Below are positions 1 through 8,447 of a stretch of DNA of 36,512 nt, piece by piece. The stretch spans positions 130,790 through 167,301 of the forward strand of contig NZ_JMIY01000002.1 in the NCBI RefSeq assembly GCF_000685155.1, in the 5' to 3' direction. The position numbers were made by a program, and so were the translations under genes. The stretch is from Candidatus Methanoperedens nitratireducens. Lineage in GTDB: Archaea > Halobacteriota > Methanosarcinia > Methanosarcinales > Methanoperedenaceae. The notes beneath the pieces were generated by a model. That model was not told the DNA's origin. It did no database searches and saw only the letters and a program-made list of their open reading frames with translations. How positions within the stretch are numbered: position 1 is the first letter of the stretch; each line of letters begins with the position of its first letter.

Positions 1-553
1 AATTCGGCATCCGCTGTAACTGTCGAACCCTGGGGTAAGAGGGAAATAATATTGGATATTTTTCGCCAAATTTAAAGAACTCCTTAACAGATAGCTCATC
101 AAGTCTCTGCAATGCCATTTCTAACCATTCTTTCGGTATTTTTTGAAAGACGGTGTGTAATTCTGAAGGGCAAGGATATTTTCCGCTGCCTTTAATTGTC
201 ATATCATATTCAATATTTTTTAAATCTGTGGAGAGATCCACAAATGACCTCATTCCTTTGACCAGTATGGCGGCTGCCAGTTTTATTGGATCATATTCCT
301 GAGGTCTGCCTCTGTTCGAGAGTTCAAATGGAGAGCCAAATTCTTTGGCTACTTTTTCTGCCAGCTCTATGCTTTCTCTAAAGGTTATCTCGACCCTATC
401 GATTATGCCTCTGAATGGTCTCCTCGTTTTTATTGACCATGGTCGCTTTTTCTCATTCCTGAGTGAGTTTCTTTCTTCTCTGGCTATTTCTTGAATCAAA
501 GAACCGGTTACTCTTCCTGCAATCAGTTCAGCAACATCTTCGATCGACAGTTC
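1..553 (-). pseudogene. Transposase N-terminal fragment, probably degraded
   Basis: An open frame runs leftward from just after a TAA (554-556) and off the window edge. It reads as the N-terminal part of a DDE transposase: a charged start, then RGRPQEYDP, a KLAAAILVKGMRSF helix, GSGKYPCPSELH and EWLEMALQRLDELS, the layout seen before the catalytic domain in archaeal IS transposases. There is no ATG near the 5' end; only CTG (548-550) or an internal TTG could start it, and the ATG upstream is in another frame. In the last 40 bases the main frame becomes unnatural, while the neighbouring frame reads LLPQGSTVTADAE, which would supply the strand with the first catalytic Asp. I infer at least one frameshift and a missing start, so a decayed copy. 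The IS family cannot be fixed from this part, and terminal repeats are not visible. Confidence 0.55.
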
Positions 554-635
554 TTAACAGATGCAACATAAATTTAGTGTAGCATAACAAATTCGAAACA
601 TAAATGTACAAGAGACGTTATCTGGTTTAATAGTT

Positions 636-1334
636 ATGAAGTTACTCGTAAGCCCTATCAACATAGAAGAGGCAAATACCTGCAAACTTGGCGGAGCGGA
701 TATAATCGATGTTAAGAACCCAAAAGAAGGCTCACTTGGTGCTAATTTTCCCTGGATGATAAGCGCTGTTAAGAAAGTGGCAGGTTCCGTACCTGTTAGC
801 GCTACAATAGGAGATTTTAATTATAAGCCGGGAACTGCCTCACTTGCTGCACTGGGTGCTGCTGTTGCAGGGGCTGAATACATCAAGGTGGGATTATACG
901 ATATCCAGACAGGAGAGCAGGCACTGGATATGCTGACCGGCATTGTCCGCTCTGTAAAAGATTTTGATAAAAATAAAAAAGTAGTTGCCTCAGGCTATTC
1001 AGATTACCGGCGGATCAATTCTATCTCGCCGTTTGAACTTCCCTCCATTGGTGCCAGGGCGGGTGTTGATGTTGTAATGATGGATACGGGTATAAAGGAC
1101 GGTCGCTCCACATTTGAGTTCCTTGAAGAGCAGGAACTGGTTGAGTTCGTATCAGGTGCAAAAGACTATGGACTTCAAACAGCCATTGCAGGTACTATAA
1201 AGTTTGATGATATTCCATCCTTAAGACGCATATCGCCTGATATCATCGGGGTCAGAGGATGTGTATGCGGCGGGGACCGTAATTCTACCATAAAGAAGGA
1301 ACTTGTTGAGCGATTAAAAGATCTCTTAGCTTAA
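636..1334 (+). CDS. mfnB: (5-formylfuran-3-yl)methyl phosphate synthase
   Basis: MfnB makes the furan ring of methanofuran by joining two molecules of glyceraldehyde 3-phosphate to give 4-(hydroxymethyl)-2-furancarboxaldehyde phosphate in the cytoplasm. The 232-residue length and the start MKLLVSPINIEEA fit the family (DUF556, MJ1099 in Methanocaldococcus). The TIM-barrel lysines known in the M. jannaschii enzyme can be placed: Lys27 in IIDVKNPKEGSLG, Lys84 in EYIKVGLYD, and Lys154 in MMDTGIKDGRSTF. The C-terminus has the phosphate-binding IIGVRGCVCGGDR. The gene stands alone on its strand and converges on mqnE, with the two stop regions overlapping by four bases. An A/T-rich TATA-like stretch lies about 33 bases upstream near position 600. 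The identification is firm; promoter placement is tentative. Confidence 0.95.
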   Translation: MKLLVSPINIEEANTCKLGGADIIDVKNPKEGSLGANFPWMISAVKKVAGSVPVSATIGDFNYKPGTASLAALGAAVAGAEYIKVGLYDIQTGEQALDMLTGIVRSVKDFDKNKKVVASGYSDYRRINSISPFELPSIGARAGVDVVMMDTGIKDGRSTFEFLEEQELVEFVSGAKDYGLQTAIAGTIKFDDIPSLRRISPDIIGVRGCVCGGDRNSTIKKELVERLKDLLA

Positions 1335-2425
1335 TTATATTCTTTTATCACTTCATAGTTCGTGGTTCGCTCAACCGGAATCCTGCCAGCACTTTTTATT
1401 AAATGAATCAGCCTGTCTTTTGGCATATACTCAGGCGTAGCGCCGCCTGCAGCATGTGTGATGCGCTCTTCCATCACGGTACCGTCAATATCGTTTGCGC
1501 CATAGTGAAGCGCGATCTGTGCGATCTTTTCACCCACCATGACCCAGTAGGCCTTGATGTTGTTGATATAGCCGTTTAACAAAAGGCGCGAGATGGCGGT
1601 TATTTTAAGGTCATCAAAACCTGTGGGACCGTATCGTATCCTGGCGGTTTTTTGCAGATCTGTATTATCAGGATGGAATCTCAGGGGGATAAATGCCTGG
1701 AACCCGCCTGTTCTTTTTTGCAATTCCCTTAGCCTGAGAATATGGTCTACAATATCTGAGTGTGTCTCGATGTGGCCGTATAACATCGTAGCATTGCTCT
1801 TTATTCCAAGGCGATGTGCTGTCCCCATGACCTCAAGCCACTCTTCGCCGCTTATTTTGTCAGGACAGATCTTTTTCCTTGTTTCCTCATTGAATATCTC
1901 GCCTCCGCCTCCTGGAAGGCTTGTGAGCCCTGCTCTTTTCAGACGCAAGAGCACCTCTTTTATACTCATTCCTGAATTCCCTGCAAGGTATGCAATCTCC
2001 ACAGCGGTGTATGCCTTAAGCGACATAGCAGGATACTTCTCATTGAGATGACTGAGCACGTCCTCGTAATATTCAAAAGGAAGCTCCGGGTTAAGAGAGC
2101 CAACGATATGCAGTTCAGTTGCGCCCATTTTCCATGCTTTTTCTGCTTTCTCCATTATCTCATCAATAGTAAGGGTAAAAGCGCTTTTTTGCTCCCTGTC
2201 CCTGAAGTACGCGCAGAACCTGCATTTTGAGGCGCAGATGTTTGTGTAATTGATATGGCAATTAGATATGAACATGACCCTGTCTCCCACGGTCTTTTTG
2301 CGCGCATAATCCGCAAGCGCACCGATGAGGGAAAGGTTCCGGGATTCCATCAGCAGCATGCCATCCTCGAAATCCAGATCCTCTGAAGCCTGTATTTTTT
2401 CTATTATTGATGATAGCTCGTCCAT
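1331..2425 (-). CDS. mqnE: Aminofutalosine synthase, radical SAM (menaquinone pathway)
   Basis: MqnE joins the enolpyruvyl of 3-[(1-carboxyvinyl)oxy]benzoate to the deoxyadenosyl radical from SAM, giving aminofutalosine, an early step of the futalosine route to menaquinone. The 364-residue protein has the radical SAM cluster CxxxCxxC at Cys64, Cys68 and Cys71 after NYTNI, the glycine-rich SLPGGGGEIF, KICPDKIS, NATMLYGHIET and GGFQAFIPLRFHP. The C-terminal KAYWVMVGEKIAQIAL and NDIDGTVMEERITHAAGG separate MqnE from its relatives CofG/CofH of F420 synthesis and from MqnC. Most homologues have GGGAE where this one has GGGGE. It is the last gene of a leftward row and lies 53 bases after the endonuclease IV-like gene. 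Its partner MqnC is encoded 12 kb away. I am confident of the family; substrate is inferred from the motifs. Confidence 0.88.
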   Translation of the reverse strand: MDELSSIIEKIQASEDLDFEDGMLLMESRNLSLIGALADYARKKTVGDRVMFISNCHINYTNICASKCRFCAYFRDREQKSAFTLTIDEIMEKAEKAWKMGATELHIVGSLNPELPFEYYEDVLSHLNEKYPAMSLKAYTAVEIAYLAGNSGMSIKEVLLRLKRAGLTSLPGGGGEIFNEETRKKICPDKISGEEWLEVMGTAHRLGIKSNATMLYGHIETHSDIVDHILRLRELQKRTGGFQAFIPLRFHPDNTDLQKTARIRYGPTGFDDLKITAISRLLLNGYINNIKAYWVMVGEKIAQIALHYGANDIDGTVMEERITHAAGGATPEYMPKDRLIHLIKSAGRIPVERTTNYEVIKEYN

Positions 2426-2478
2426 CTACCTGTATTTATATGCAGATAATAGATAAGGGCATCGTTTTTTGAGACTTT

Positions 2479-3294
2479 TTATTCATATTCCCTTTTTAAC
2501 TCAAGCGCATCCTTCTCAAGATTGGGGTATCCGCAGATCACCATACCCCTAACATCGAAATCAGAAAAAACCTGTGCCAGCTCCTTGTATTTAGAATCTG
2601 GTTCTTCGAGTGCAAAATGCATCCTTCTCTCTTTTTCCCAGGCTTCTACTCCAGTAGCGTGTATATACATATCGTTGAGCCCCTCATGTCCAAGCGTATA
2701 CTCCACCTGCGCCAGAACCAGTGCAAATTCCTCACCTGAGTCATATCTTCCTGTCCTTGCATGCAGGTGCGGGAAATCGATGCACGGCAAAACTCCTTCT
2801 ACTTCGGTCAGGGCAAGCACCTCATCAAGATTCCCGAACTGCGACCTGCGTCCAGTCGTCTCAACCCGCAGTGTGATATCCATACCCTCGTCCCTTAATT
2901 GTTTCTGGATACTGCCAAGGGTGTTTTTTACTCTCTCGTACACAGCCTGCGGTATGTCCCTCTGGTAGGATGCAGCATGGATCACCACGCTTCTTGCCCC
3001 GCATATACTTGCGATCTTTGCTGACTGCAGTATTCTGCCCTTATTCACAAAAAATTTTGCACCGTATGTATTGAGATTTGTATAGTATGGTGCATGAGCA
3101 CTTAATTTAATATCGAGTTCCTTTGCCACTTCACCCACGGTACGCGCTGTTTTTTCACCCATCCTGACATCATGCAGGAACTGGAGTTCCATACACCCGA
3201 GACCGAGTTCATGGGTCTGCTTGATTCCAGAGATGCTGCTCTTTCTTTTTGAACTGGTCGGTGTGCCTGCCGTACCAAAGAGCAGGCGCTCCAT
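2479..3294 (-). CDS. Endonuclease IV-like TIM-barrel protein (AP endonuclease family 2)
   Basis: The 271-residue protein resembles the Nfo/xylose-isomerase-like TIM barrel. Metal-ligand positions of endonuclease IV can be followed: His67 in SAHAPYY, His106 in VVIHAASY, Glu145 in RVETTGRRSQFG, Asp173 and His176/His178 in CIDFPHLHAR, and His212 in YIHATGVE. Endonuclease IV cuts DNA at abasic sites using three zinc ions, but archaeal members of this branch are short on direct tests, so repair is the likely role, not a proven one. The start ATG directly follows the TGA of the ferritin-like gene (TGA-ATG, no gap), so the two are almost certainly translated from one message. Placement beside mqnE may be chance. 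A sugar-isomerase-like activity is the main alternative. Confidence 0.75.
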   Translation of the reverse strand: MERLLFGTAGTPTSSKRKSSISGIKQTHELGLGCMELQFLHDVRMGEKTARTVGEVAKELDIKLSAHAPYYTNLNTYGAKFFVNKGRILQSAKIASICGARSVVIHAASYQRDIPQAVYERVKNTLGSIQKQLRDEGMDITLRVETTGRRSQFGNLDEVLALTEVEGVLPCIDFPHLHARTGRYDSGEEFALVLAQVEYTLGHEGLNDMYIHATGVEAWEKERRMHFALEEPDSKYKELAQVFSDFDVRGMVICGYPNLEKDALELKREYE

Positions 3295-3834
3295 TCAACC
3301 CTCTATCTCAAGAGGAGAATAACCGTACCACGAGCCCACCTGCTCAAGATGATCCAGTGCCTCAATAAGCGTCTCCTTGTGCCCCTCCTCGAAATGCACG
3401 AGTCTCAGGAACAGATCCCTGGCTGATATATCCTCTGTTTTTTGTGCGCTGCCTGAGTATAGTTCAATAGATCTCTCCTCAACTTTGATCCCGAGCTTAA
3501 GTACGTCCTTTGTCTCCTCTATATTCAGAGGCCGCAGGGGTTCTGGAAATATACGCCTGGCTCTCTCTGTGTTCTCCTCATCCAGCACCTTGATATCAAT
3601 TGACCTCCCTGAGATCCTTTTGTATTCCTTCTCAATCAGTTCCTGATGCTTCGCCTCATACTTCGAAAGTTCTCTGAACAGCGCTTTTGGATTATCGTCC
3701 TCAACAATGTCGCTGAATATCGAGTAATACTCCTTTCCATAGATCTCAATCGATATAGCTTCTTTTAGGATATCCAGAAGCATGTCACTCTGATTATTCG
3801 TATTATTCACACCCCCTTTAGAAAATGATTCCAA
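3295..3834 (-). CDS. Ferritin-like diiron protein, rubrerythrin type
   Basis: This is a 179-residue four-helix-bundle candidate. Two repeats of the diiron carboxylate pattern are visible: EISIEIYGKEYY-like helix followed by YEAKHQELIE, then GIKVEERSIELY followed by HFEEGHKETL. This is the E...ExxH layout of rubrerythrins and related archaeal ferritin-like proteins. No C-terminal rubredoxin CxxC domain is present, so it is a short rubrerythrin-like protein. Such proteins deal with peroxide or oxygen in anaerobes, or store or sense iron; which one applies here is not visible. The start is uncertain: ATG at 3834 gives the length listed, and a GTG at 3810 sits directly behind a GGGGGT run. Its stop abuts the start of the endonuclease IV-like gene, and a shared stress or repair role is a reasonable inference. 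Confidence 0.75.
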   Translation of the reverse strand: MESFSKGGVNNTNNQSDMLLDILKEAISIEIYGKEYYSIFSDIVEDDNPKALFRELSKYEAKHQELIEKEYKRISGRSIDIKVLDEENTERARRIFPEPLRPLNIEETKDVLKLGIKVEERSIELYSGSAQKTEDISARDLFLRLVHFEEGHKETLIEALDHLEQVGSWYGYSPLEIEG

Positions 3835-3885
3835 TCAGTAATAAAGATTGTCAGGTCCTATGTTCTGGCCCTGCATGACTGCTCA

Positions 3886-4899
3886 TCACATCTTCTCACA
3901 CACCACCACCTCATCCCCGAACCCGAACACATGCAGGACCCTTTCACCTCTTGATCCCTCTTCAAGCTTTTTTCTGATGTCCCAGTATCTCTCAGGCTCA
4001 ACATCAAAACGCAGGACAACTTTTCCTGCCTTTTCTTTCCTGAAGAGCTCCCTCATCTTATGGATATCCCTCTCAGTCCTGCCCACAACCCTGTAACTAT
4101 CCTTAAAAAAAGGCGAGTCGATAGGTTTTGAGGATGTAAGAAGGGTGCGCCTCTCATCTCCCTTATAATAGAAGACCTGATCGCCTGCTGTTGTCTGAGC
4201 CAGTTCGTTTAGAAGCTCTGCTTTCACTACAGAGGGCTGCGGCTCATAGACATACTCTCTCAGATGACCTGTTTTAATCGAAGGCGCATCAGAGGAGCAG
4301 AGATGCGATTCGCCAGGGAGCACAACCGCACTTCGCTCGCATCGTTTGAGATCATCAAAATAAAGGGTAAGTCTATTTAACTGGCCGTTTAGTGACAGGT
4401 ACTCGCGCTCGCAATCCAGGGTTATCCGTGCTGGCGGCATCTGCGGCGGGGCATGGAACGCAAATCTCTCTGTGATATCGGAGTAGAGCTTCAATATCCC
4501 GGTGATAGGAGGCTCGAGGTTCTCCAGTGTTCGCTCTTTCTCTGCTAAAGGGCGCGCAGGATCGGAGAAGATGATATCAGCATCTGATACCTGAGCTTTC
4601 GTACTCTCTGATAGCGCATCGCCCAGTATGAATTCGACATTTTTTACATTGTAGGTCTCACAATTCTTTTCTGCATATTCAAGTTTTTTCGGATCTCTCT
4701 CGACCGCATAGACTTTCTTGCATTCTTTTGCAAAGAAGATCACCTGCCCTCCAATCCCGCAGCCTAAATCCGCGATTATATCTGTTTTCAGCCGCTTCGC
4801 TATATATTTTGCCACAATCTCGGGTGTGGCAAGCCGCAGCCCCTCCTCGTCTGATACAATCGGCTTTGTAAACTTAACAGTGCGTTTATCACGGGTCAT
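3886..4899 (-). CDS. Class I SAM-dependent methyltransferase with THUMP-like C-terminal region
   Basis: The 337-residue protein has a SAM-binding motif I, ADLGCGIGGQ, at residues 43-52, an acidic motif II in YAVERDPKKLEYA, and DPARP at 113-117 in the position of the catalytic motif IV. The C-terminal half (from about residue 150) has no motif I and resembles the THUMP-like/ferredoxin-like region found behind DPAR-type methyltransferases. Nucleic acid methylation is the likely reaction, but the substrate is not known to me. The first 40 residues hold LATPEIVAKYIAKRL, typical of the helix before motif I. It is upstream of the ferritin-like gene by 51 bases on the same strand and may head that transcription unit. 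A TATA-like A/T stretch lies upstream within 4905-4950. Confidence 0.75.
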   Translation of the reverse strand: MTRDKRTVKFTKPIVSDEEGLRLATPEIVAKYIAKRLKTDIIADLGCGIGGQVIFFAKECKKVYAVERDPKKLEYAEKNCETYNVKNVEFILGDALSESTKAQVSDADIIFSDPARPLAEKERTLENLEPPITGILKLYSDITERFAFHAPPQMPPARITLDCEREYLSLNGQLNRLTLYFDDLKRCERSAVVLPGESHLCSSDAPSIKTGHLREYVYEPQPSVVKAELLNELAQTTAGDQVFYYKGDERRTLLTSSKPIDSPFFKDSYRVVGRTERDIHKMRELFRKEKAGKVVLRFDVEPERYWDIRKKLEEGSRGERVLHVFGFGDEVVVCEKM

Positions 4900-4951
4900 T
4901 TAGATCTACAGCCTATTTCTTAAATTTCCGTATTTTATGTTCAATTTTATT

Positions 4952-4983
4952 AACCGCCGATGAACGCAGATAAACGCAGATAA
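4952..4983. repeat. Dispersed degenerate repeat, copy 1
   Basis: The stretch AACCGCCGATGAACGCAGAT followed by AAACGCAGATAA lies between the methyltransferase and the exported-protein gene. Related copies are at 20625-20647, 33811-33845 (reverse) and 35309-35328 (reverse). The shared core is AACCGCAGAT plus GATGAACnC. All four lie outside genes. Confidence 0.5.
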
Positions 4984-4993
4984 TATCCACAGG

Positions 4994-5782
4994 CTACCTT
5001 CTCTTTATCTTAAAGAGATATATCAACAGGATGATCACAGACCCGATCCCGATAATAACTGCGCCTCTTATCTTTGATAATGCCATGGGCTTTGCTGAGT
5101 TCTCTTCTGGTTCTGCCGGCGCAGTCGAAGTAGTATTTGATACATTAACATCAGAATTAGCATCGGGTACCCGAATAGAAGTATTCCCTGTCAGATTCAG
5201 GGTTATCTCTCCCCGATCCTTTGATATCTCACTGAAGTATCCTGTAATCTCCGTACGATCTGTAATATTTTTTGTGATATTATCCATGCCGCTGATATTG
5301 ATGATATCAACCCCTGCAGGCATAGCAATGGTAACCCGGGTATTTGCCTGTCCCAGGAACCATATGCTGCTTGAGTTAAGGATGCTGTCTTTAAACCTGT
5401 AGGTGACGCTGTATTCATTCACGATGGGACCGGCTGCGTGCGCCTCCCCAATGGCCTCAGGTGATAATGCAGAGCCAACATCCATCATCTCGATCCTCCG
5501 TGTCTCGTTATCTATCCTGATATCCGGTTCTCTCTCAATCGTATCTTTAAGCCATTTTCGCAGCTCCCTGTCTGCGTTCAGGAGCTCCCATGCATTGATA
5601 AAACTGTCGTTATTGCTATCGATACTGATCCTGTATGTTACTGAATCCGCGCCTGTATAAGTCTCGATGTAGTTCCATGTCATATTGTATTCATTTACTG
5701 TAATATCATTAACCCATAAACGCTCTGCTCCGCCAGCTCCTGCAGTCAGGGCTATGAGAACAAAAGCAAAAAAAAGCCTCAT
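4994..5782 (-). CDS. Membrane-anchored exported protein with EF-hand-like loop
   Basis: I do not recognise a named family. The 262-residue protein has an N-terminal signal peptide (MRLFFAFVLIALTAGAGG), a long outside domain, a Thr/Ser/Pro/Glu-rich stalk (about 210-230) and one C-terminal membrane helix (GAVIIGIGSVIILLIYLF) ending in KIKRR. Residues 55-66, DSNNDSFINAWE, match a calcium-binding EF-hand loop position by position (D-x-N-x-D-x-F-I-x-x-x-E). Seven or more NxT/NxS sites suggest N-glycosylation on the outside. The start ATG overlaps the stop of map by four bases (ATGA), so it is translated with the aminopeptidase genes upstream. A surface-exposed calcium-dependent protein is a fair inference; its job is unknown. 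Confidence 0.7.
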   Translation of the reverse strand: MRLFFAFVLIALTAGAGGAERLWVNDITVNEYNMTWNYIETYTGADSVTYRISIDSNNDSFINAWELLNADRELRKWLKDTIEREPDIRIDNETRRIEMMDVGSALSPEAIGEAHAAGPIVNEYSVTYRFKDSILNSSSIWFLGQANTRVTIAMPAGVDIINISGMDNITKNITDRTEITGYFSEISKDRGEITLNLTGNTSIRVPDANSDVNVSNTTSTAPAEPEENSAKPMALSKIRGAVIIGIGSVIILLIYLFKIKRR

Positions 5783-6654
5783 CTGGTTATGACCTCACAC
5801 CCGTCTGCTGTAACGATCACCGTGTGTTCAGCCTGCGAGATAAGCCCGCCCTCGATTTCCTTCAGTACAGGGTATGGTCTGATTATATTAGCTTTTACCA
5901 GTTGCACCATGGCAAAATCGATATTGTTGCCAAGCCATCTTTTCGCAAACGGCAGTGTCTTATACTTCTTTATCTCCTCAAGCAGCTTCCTGGCTGAGGG
6001 ATGGCGCACAGGCTTATCTGAAACAAGATGATAGATCTCAGCGTTCCCTGCATCGTAGATCTTTCCTGCACCGTCTGTGGCGAACGGTTCTATAGCAACT
6101 ATATCCCCTTCATCGAGTATCACCCCGTGCGGCATCCTTTTGTTCGGAATCGCAGGCGGAGCATGCTGGATATACTGCTCAAGCCCGTGCCCTGTGAGAT
6201 TGATTACAGGCCTGTATCCGAATGAACCTATTGCGTCCTCTATTGCACCGCCGATATCAGAGGTGTTCACACCTGCACGGATAAGCTTGATTGCCTCAGC
6301 AAGAGCAGATTCTGAAGCAGCGACAAGCTCCGGGTTGCCCGATAGATCAACAGTTACCGCGGTATCGGCAATATAGCCGTCTATATGTACCCCGATATCC
6401 AGCTTCACCATATCCTCTCCAAAAACCGCTTTATCACCGAACGATGGAGTTGAATGTGCTGCCTCATCATTTCTGGATATGTTCACAGGAAACGCAGGCT
6501 CACCTCCCCTCTCACGTATCAGGTTCTCGGTGAACTCAGCAACAGAAAGCAGGCTTACGCCGATATCTACCTTTTTAACGGCCTCTGCGCGTACTTCTGT
6601 GAGTATTCTCCCGGCCTGTCTGTATTTCTCTATAATCTCATCTTCCTTATTCAT
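5779..6654 (-). CDS. map: Methionine aminopeptidase, type II
   Basis: Removes the initiator Met from new proteins. At 291 residues it has the normal length of archaeal type II enzymes. The five metal ligands are in place: Asp86 (VKLDIGVHIDG), Asp97 (YIADTAVTVD), His156 (LTGHGLEQY), Glu189 (VAIEPFAT) and Glu276 (SQAEHTVIV). His67 in AAHSTPSFGD and His164 in IQHAPPAIP are the substrate-side histidines. The insert between His156 and Glu189 regions and the C-terminal domain with KTLPFAKRW mark type II. The start overlaps the end of the upstream M24 gene by eight bases and its stop overlaps the exported-protein start by four, so the three genes form a tight operon. Identification is firm. Confidence 0.95.
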   Translation of the reverse strand: MNKEDEIIEKYRQAGRILTEVRAEAVKKVDIGVSLLSVAEFTENLIRERGGEPAFPVNISRNDEAAHSTPSFGDKAVFGEDMVKLDIGVHIDGYIADTAVTVDLSGNPELVAASESALAEAIKLIRAGVNTSDIGGAIEDAIGSFGYRPVINLTGHGLEQYIQHAPPAIPNKRMPHGVILDEGDIVAIEPFATDGAGKIYDAGNAEIYHLVSDKPVRHPSARKLLEEIKKYKTLPFAKRWLGNNIDFAMVQLVKANIIRPYPVLKEIEGGLISQAEHTVIVTADGCEVITR

Positions 6655-7801
6655 CTAACACCAGATTCTTCCCGAACATAGTTAAATTCTTGCATCCGCT
6701 TTTGGTCACGACCACAACATCCTCTATCCTTACTCCTCCTATTTCTCTGTAATAGAGACCGGGTTCAACCGTGACAGCACAGCCTGCTCTCAGTTCCCTG
6801 CCACTTTCACTCAGGTTCGGGCCCTCATGGATATCAAGCCCCACGCCATGCCCTGTTGAGTGGATAAAACCCTCTGTGAACTCTCCGCTCCTGCCCCTTG
6901 CGGTCTCGTATCCCCTCTCTTCCAGCACATCGCATACGATGTTGTGGATCTCACTGCCTGTGATGCCTGCTCTTATCTTATTAATCGCTGCAGCCTGTGC
7001 ATCCCTGGCAGCAGAGTACATATCCTCCAGTTCCCCGGCAGGAGTTCCGCGCACTACCGTCCTTGTCATATCAGAGTAGTACCTCTCTTTTTTTGAGCGC
7101 GGCACCATATCGATAACAATTGGTTCATCAGCAAGCAGTTCCCCCTCTCCATGCCAGTGGGGGTCGCTGCTGCCCCGCCCGCACGCAATAATGATATCCG
7201 GTGCCTCGCATCCCAGTGAGAGAAGCGAGATCTCGATTATTGCCCTTACATCCTCTGCTCTAAGAGGCTCGTTCTCCTGCCACAGCACCCCGTTCCTGAC
7301 AGAGGCGTTCCTGATCGCAGAAATCCCATCTGCAAGCGCCCGCTCACCCGCCCTCTGGGCTTTTTCTATGGCTGCAACTTCATGTTCTGTTTTTACCTCG
7401 CGCATCTCTCGAAAAGGACTTTTTACCGGGAGCACATCAAAGCCTTCCCCCCTCATGCAATCTGCAAGCTGTACTGAGAAGTTATAAGGTACTGCGATAC
7501 GTTTCACTGCCTCGGAATTTAAAAATTCAACGATCATCTCACAATACGCTGCATCAATATCTTTAAGCTTCCTGAGCTTTTCCATCATACTATATCTGGA
7601 GGCTGGAAGTACATCCTCTAATCTGGATTCTTTTCTTGCTCTCCCAAGTTCCATATCAGAGACAAGGAGCTTCTCGTCCCTGGAGTATAGGTATATGAAC
7701 GGGTCATGGGCTAAAAACCCGGTCGCATAATACATATCCGCGCTGTGCGCACTTTCGCTCACCATAAGGAAAGCATCGGCATCACCAATATTCAGTTTCA
7801 T
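6647..7801 (-). CDS. M24 family metallopeptidase (Xaa-Pro aminopeptidase/dipeptidase type)
   Basis: The 384-residue protein has an N-terminal creatinase-like domain (about 1-135) and a C-terminal pita-bread metallopeptidase domain. Ligand-bearing motifs are visible: VIDMVPRSKKERYYSDMTRT carries the two Asp, FIHSTGHGVGLDIHEGP the His, TVEPGLYY the first Glu, and VRIEDVVVVT the last Glu. This is the proline peptidase branch (PepQ/PepP) in contrast to the neighbouring type II Map. The start ATG is preceded by AAGGTGA at a good distance, and no earlier start is supported. It heads an operon with map and an exported protein. Physical linkage of two aminopeptidases suggests joint peptide turnover after N-terminal Met removal, which is inference. 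Confidence 0.88.
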   Translation of the reverse strand: MKLNIGDADAFLMVSESAHSADMYYATGFLAHDPFIYLYSRDEKLLVSDMELGRARKESRLEDVLPASRYSMMEKLRKLKDIDAAYCEMIVEFLNSEAVKRIAVPYNFSVQLADCMRGEGFDVLPVKSPFREMREVKTEHEVAAIEKAQRAGERALADGISAIRNASVRNGVLWQENEPLRAEDVRAIIEISLLSLGCEAPDIIIACGRGSSDPHWHGEGELLADEPIVIDMVPRSKKERYYSDMTRTVVRGTPAGELEDMYSAARDAQAAAINKIRAGITGSEIHNIVCDVLEERGYETARGRSGEFTEGFIHSTGHGVGLDIHEGPNLSESGRELRAGCAVTVEPGLYYREIGGVRIEDVVVVTKSGCKNLTMFGKNLVLDE

Positions 7802-7887
7802 TTGTTCACCTTCTTTTTCGTCCGAGTATATATGCTACTGCTAAAAATGCTGTTATTTAGTATTTGATTTTCTCTCCCTGGTTCAGG

Positions 7888-8364
7888 CTAACCAAAGGTT
7901 GCCCCGATCCAGTCCCCTACATAATTTGTTATACCTATTACTATTAATGCTATGAGCAGGTGTTCCATTACTACCTTCCATGGTTTTGCTTTTTGCTGTT
8001 TTGCTATGTAGAAGCTGAAGACTCCAAGCAGGGACAGCCCCCAGACTACACTTATGATAATTGCCTCTGTGAGCGGTAATAGATAAATAGGAACAATAAA
8101 TGTAATCGCAAAAATAAATTTTGTCAAAAACGTAGAGAATGTTGAGATCCATATCTCCATCGTAGTATGCCTGTTTTCTGATTCCTCAGAGACGTGAATG
8201 CCAAGCGCATCAGAGAACGCATCTGCTATCGCTATGGTCAATATGCCGCCGATAATCACGGATTTTGAATGTGTGCCGGCATGTAAACCTACAATTAATC
8301 CAAGCGTTGTGATTATCCCGGATGTTATGCCAAAACTAAACCCCGTCCTCAAGGAATCTCTCAT
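7888..8364 (-). CDS. VIT1/CCC1-related membrane protein
   Basis: The 158-residue form starts at the ATG of MRDSLRTGFSFGITSGIITT; the longer open frame to 8544 was rejected because it runs through the divergent promoter into the ATPase gene. Four or five membrane helices are visible: TSGIITTLGLIVGLHAG, VIIGGILTIAIADAFSDALG, FAITFIVPIYLL, AIIISVVWGLSLLGVF, and LLIALIVIGITNYVGDWIG. The ADAFSDALGIHVSEESE stretch resembles the helix-turn of VIT1/CCC1 proteins, which transport iron or manganese, and of the uncharacterised archaeal family TIGR00267. At this size it is a short version, and metal transport is not proven. It is divergent from a Mg-type P-type ATPase with 83 bases between starts, so joint control is possible. 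Confidence 0.7.
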   Translation of the reverse strand: MRDSLRTGFSFGITSGIITTLGLIVGLHAGTHSKSVIIGGILTIAIADAFSDALGIHVSEESENRHTTMEIWISTFSTFLTKFIFAITFIVPIYLLPLTEAIIISVVWGLSLLGVFSFYIAKQQKAKPWKVVMEHLLIALIVIGITNYVGDWIGATFG

Positions 8365-8447
8365 CAATAATATGTAGTATCCTGATGATATATTAATGAG
8401 AGGCTCAGCAGATATATGTAGGTAGCACTTACAGTGGAGGCGTTTAT
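8365..8447. promoter_or_regulatory. Divergent promoter region of the VIT1-like and mgtA-type genes
   Basis: Only 83 bases separate the two start codons. GGAGG at 8436-8440 lies seven bases before the GTG at 8448 and decides that start, since the nearby ATG at 8446 is followed at once by a stop. A/T-rich stretches such as 8376-8397 could serve as TATA elements in either direction. No metal-sensing riboswitch fold is evident. Confidence 0.5.

Noticed and set aside
1331-2425. CofH (F420 synthesis) as the identity of the radical SAM gene
   Set aside because: FIPLxFHP, KAYW and DGTVMEE are MqnE marks; CofH lacks them.
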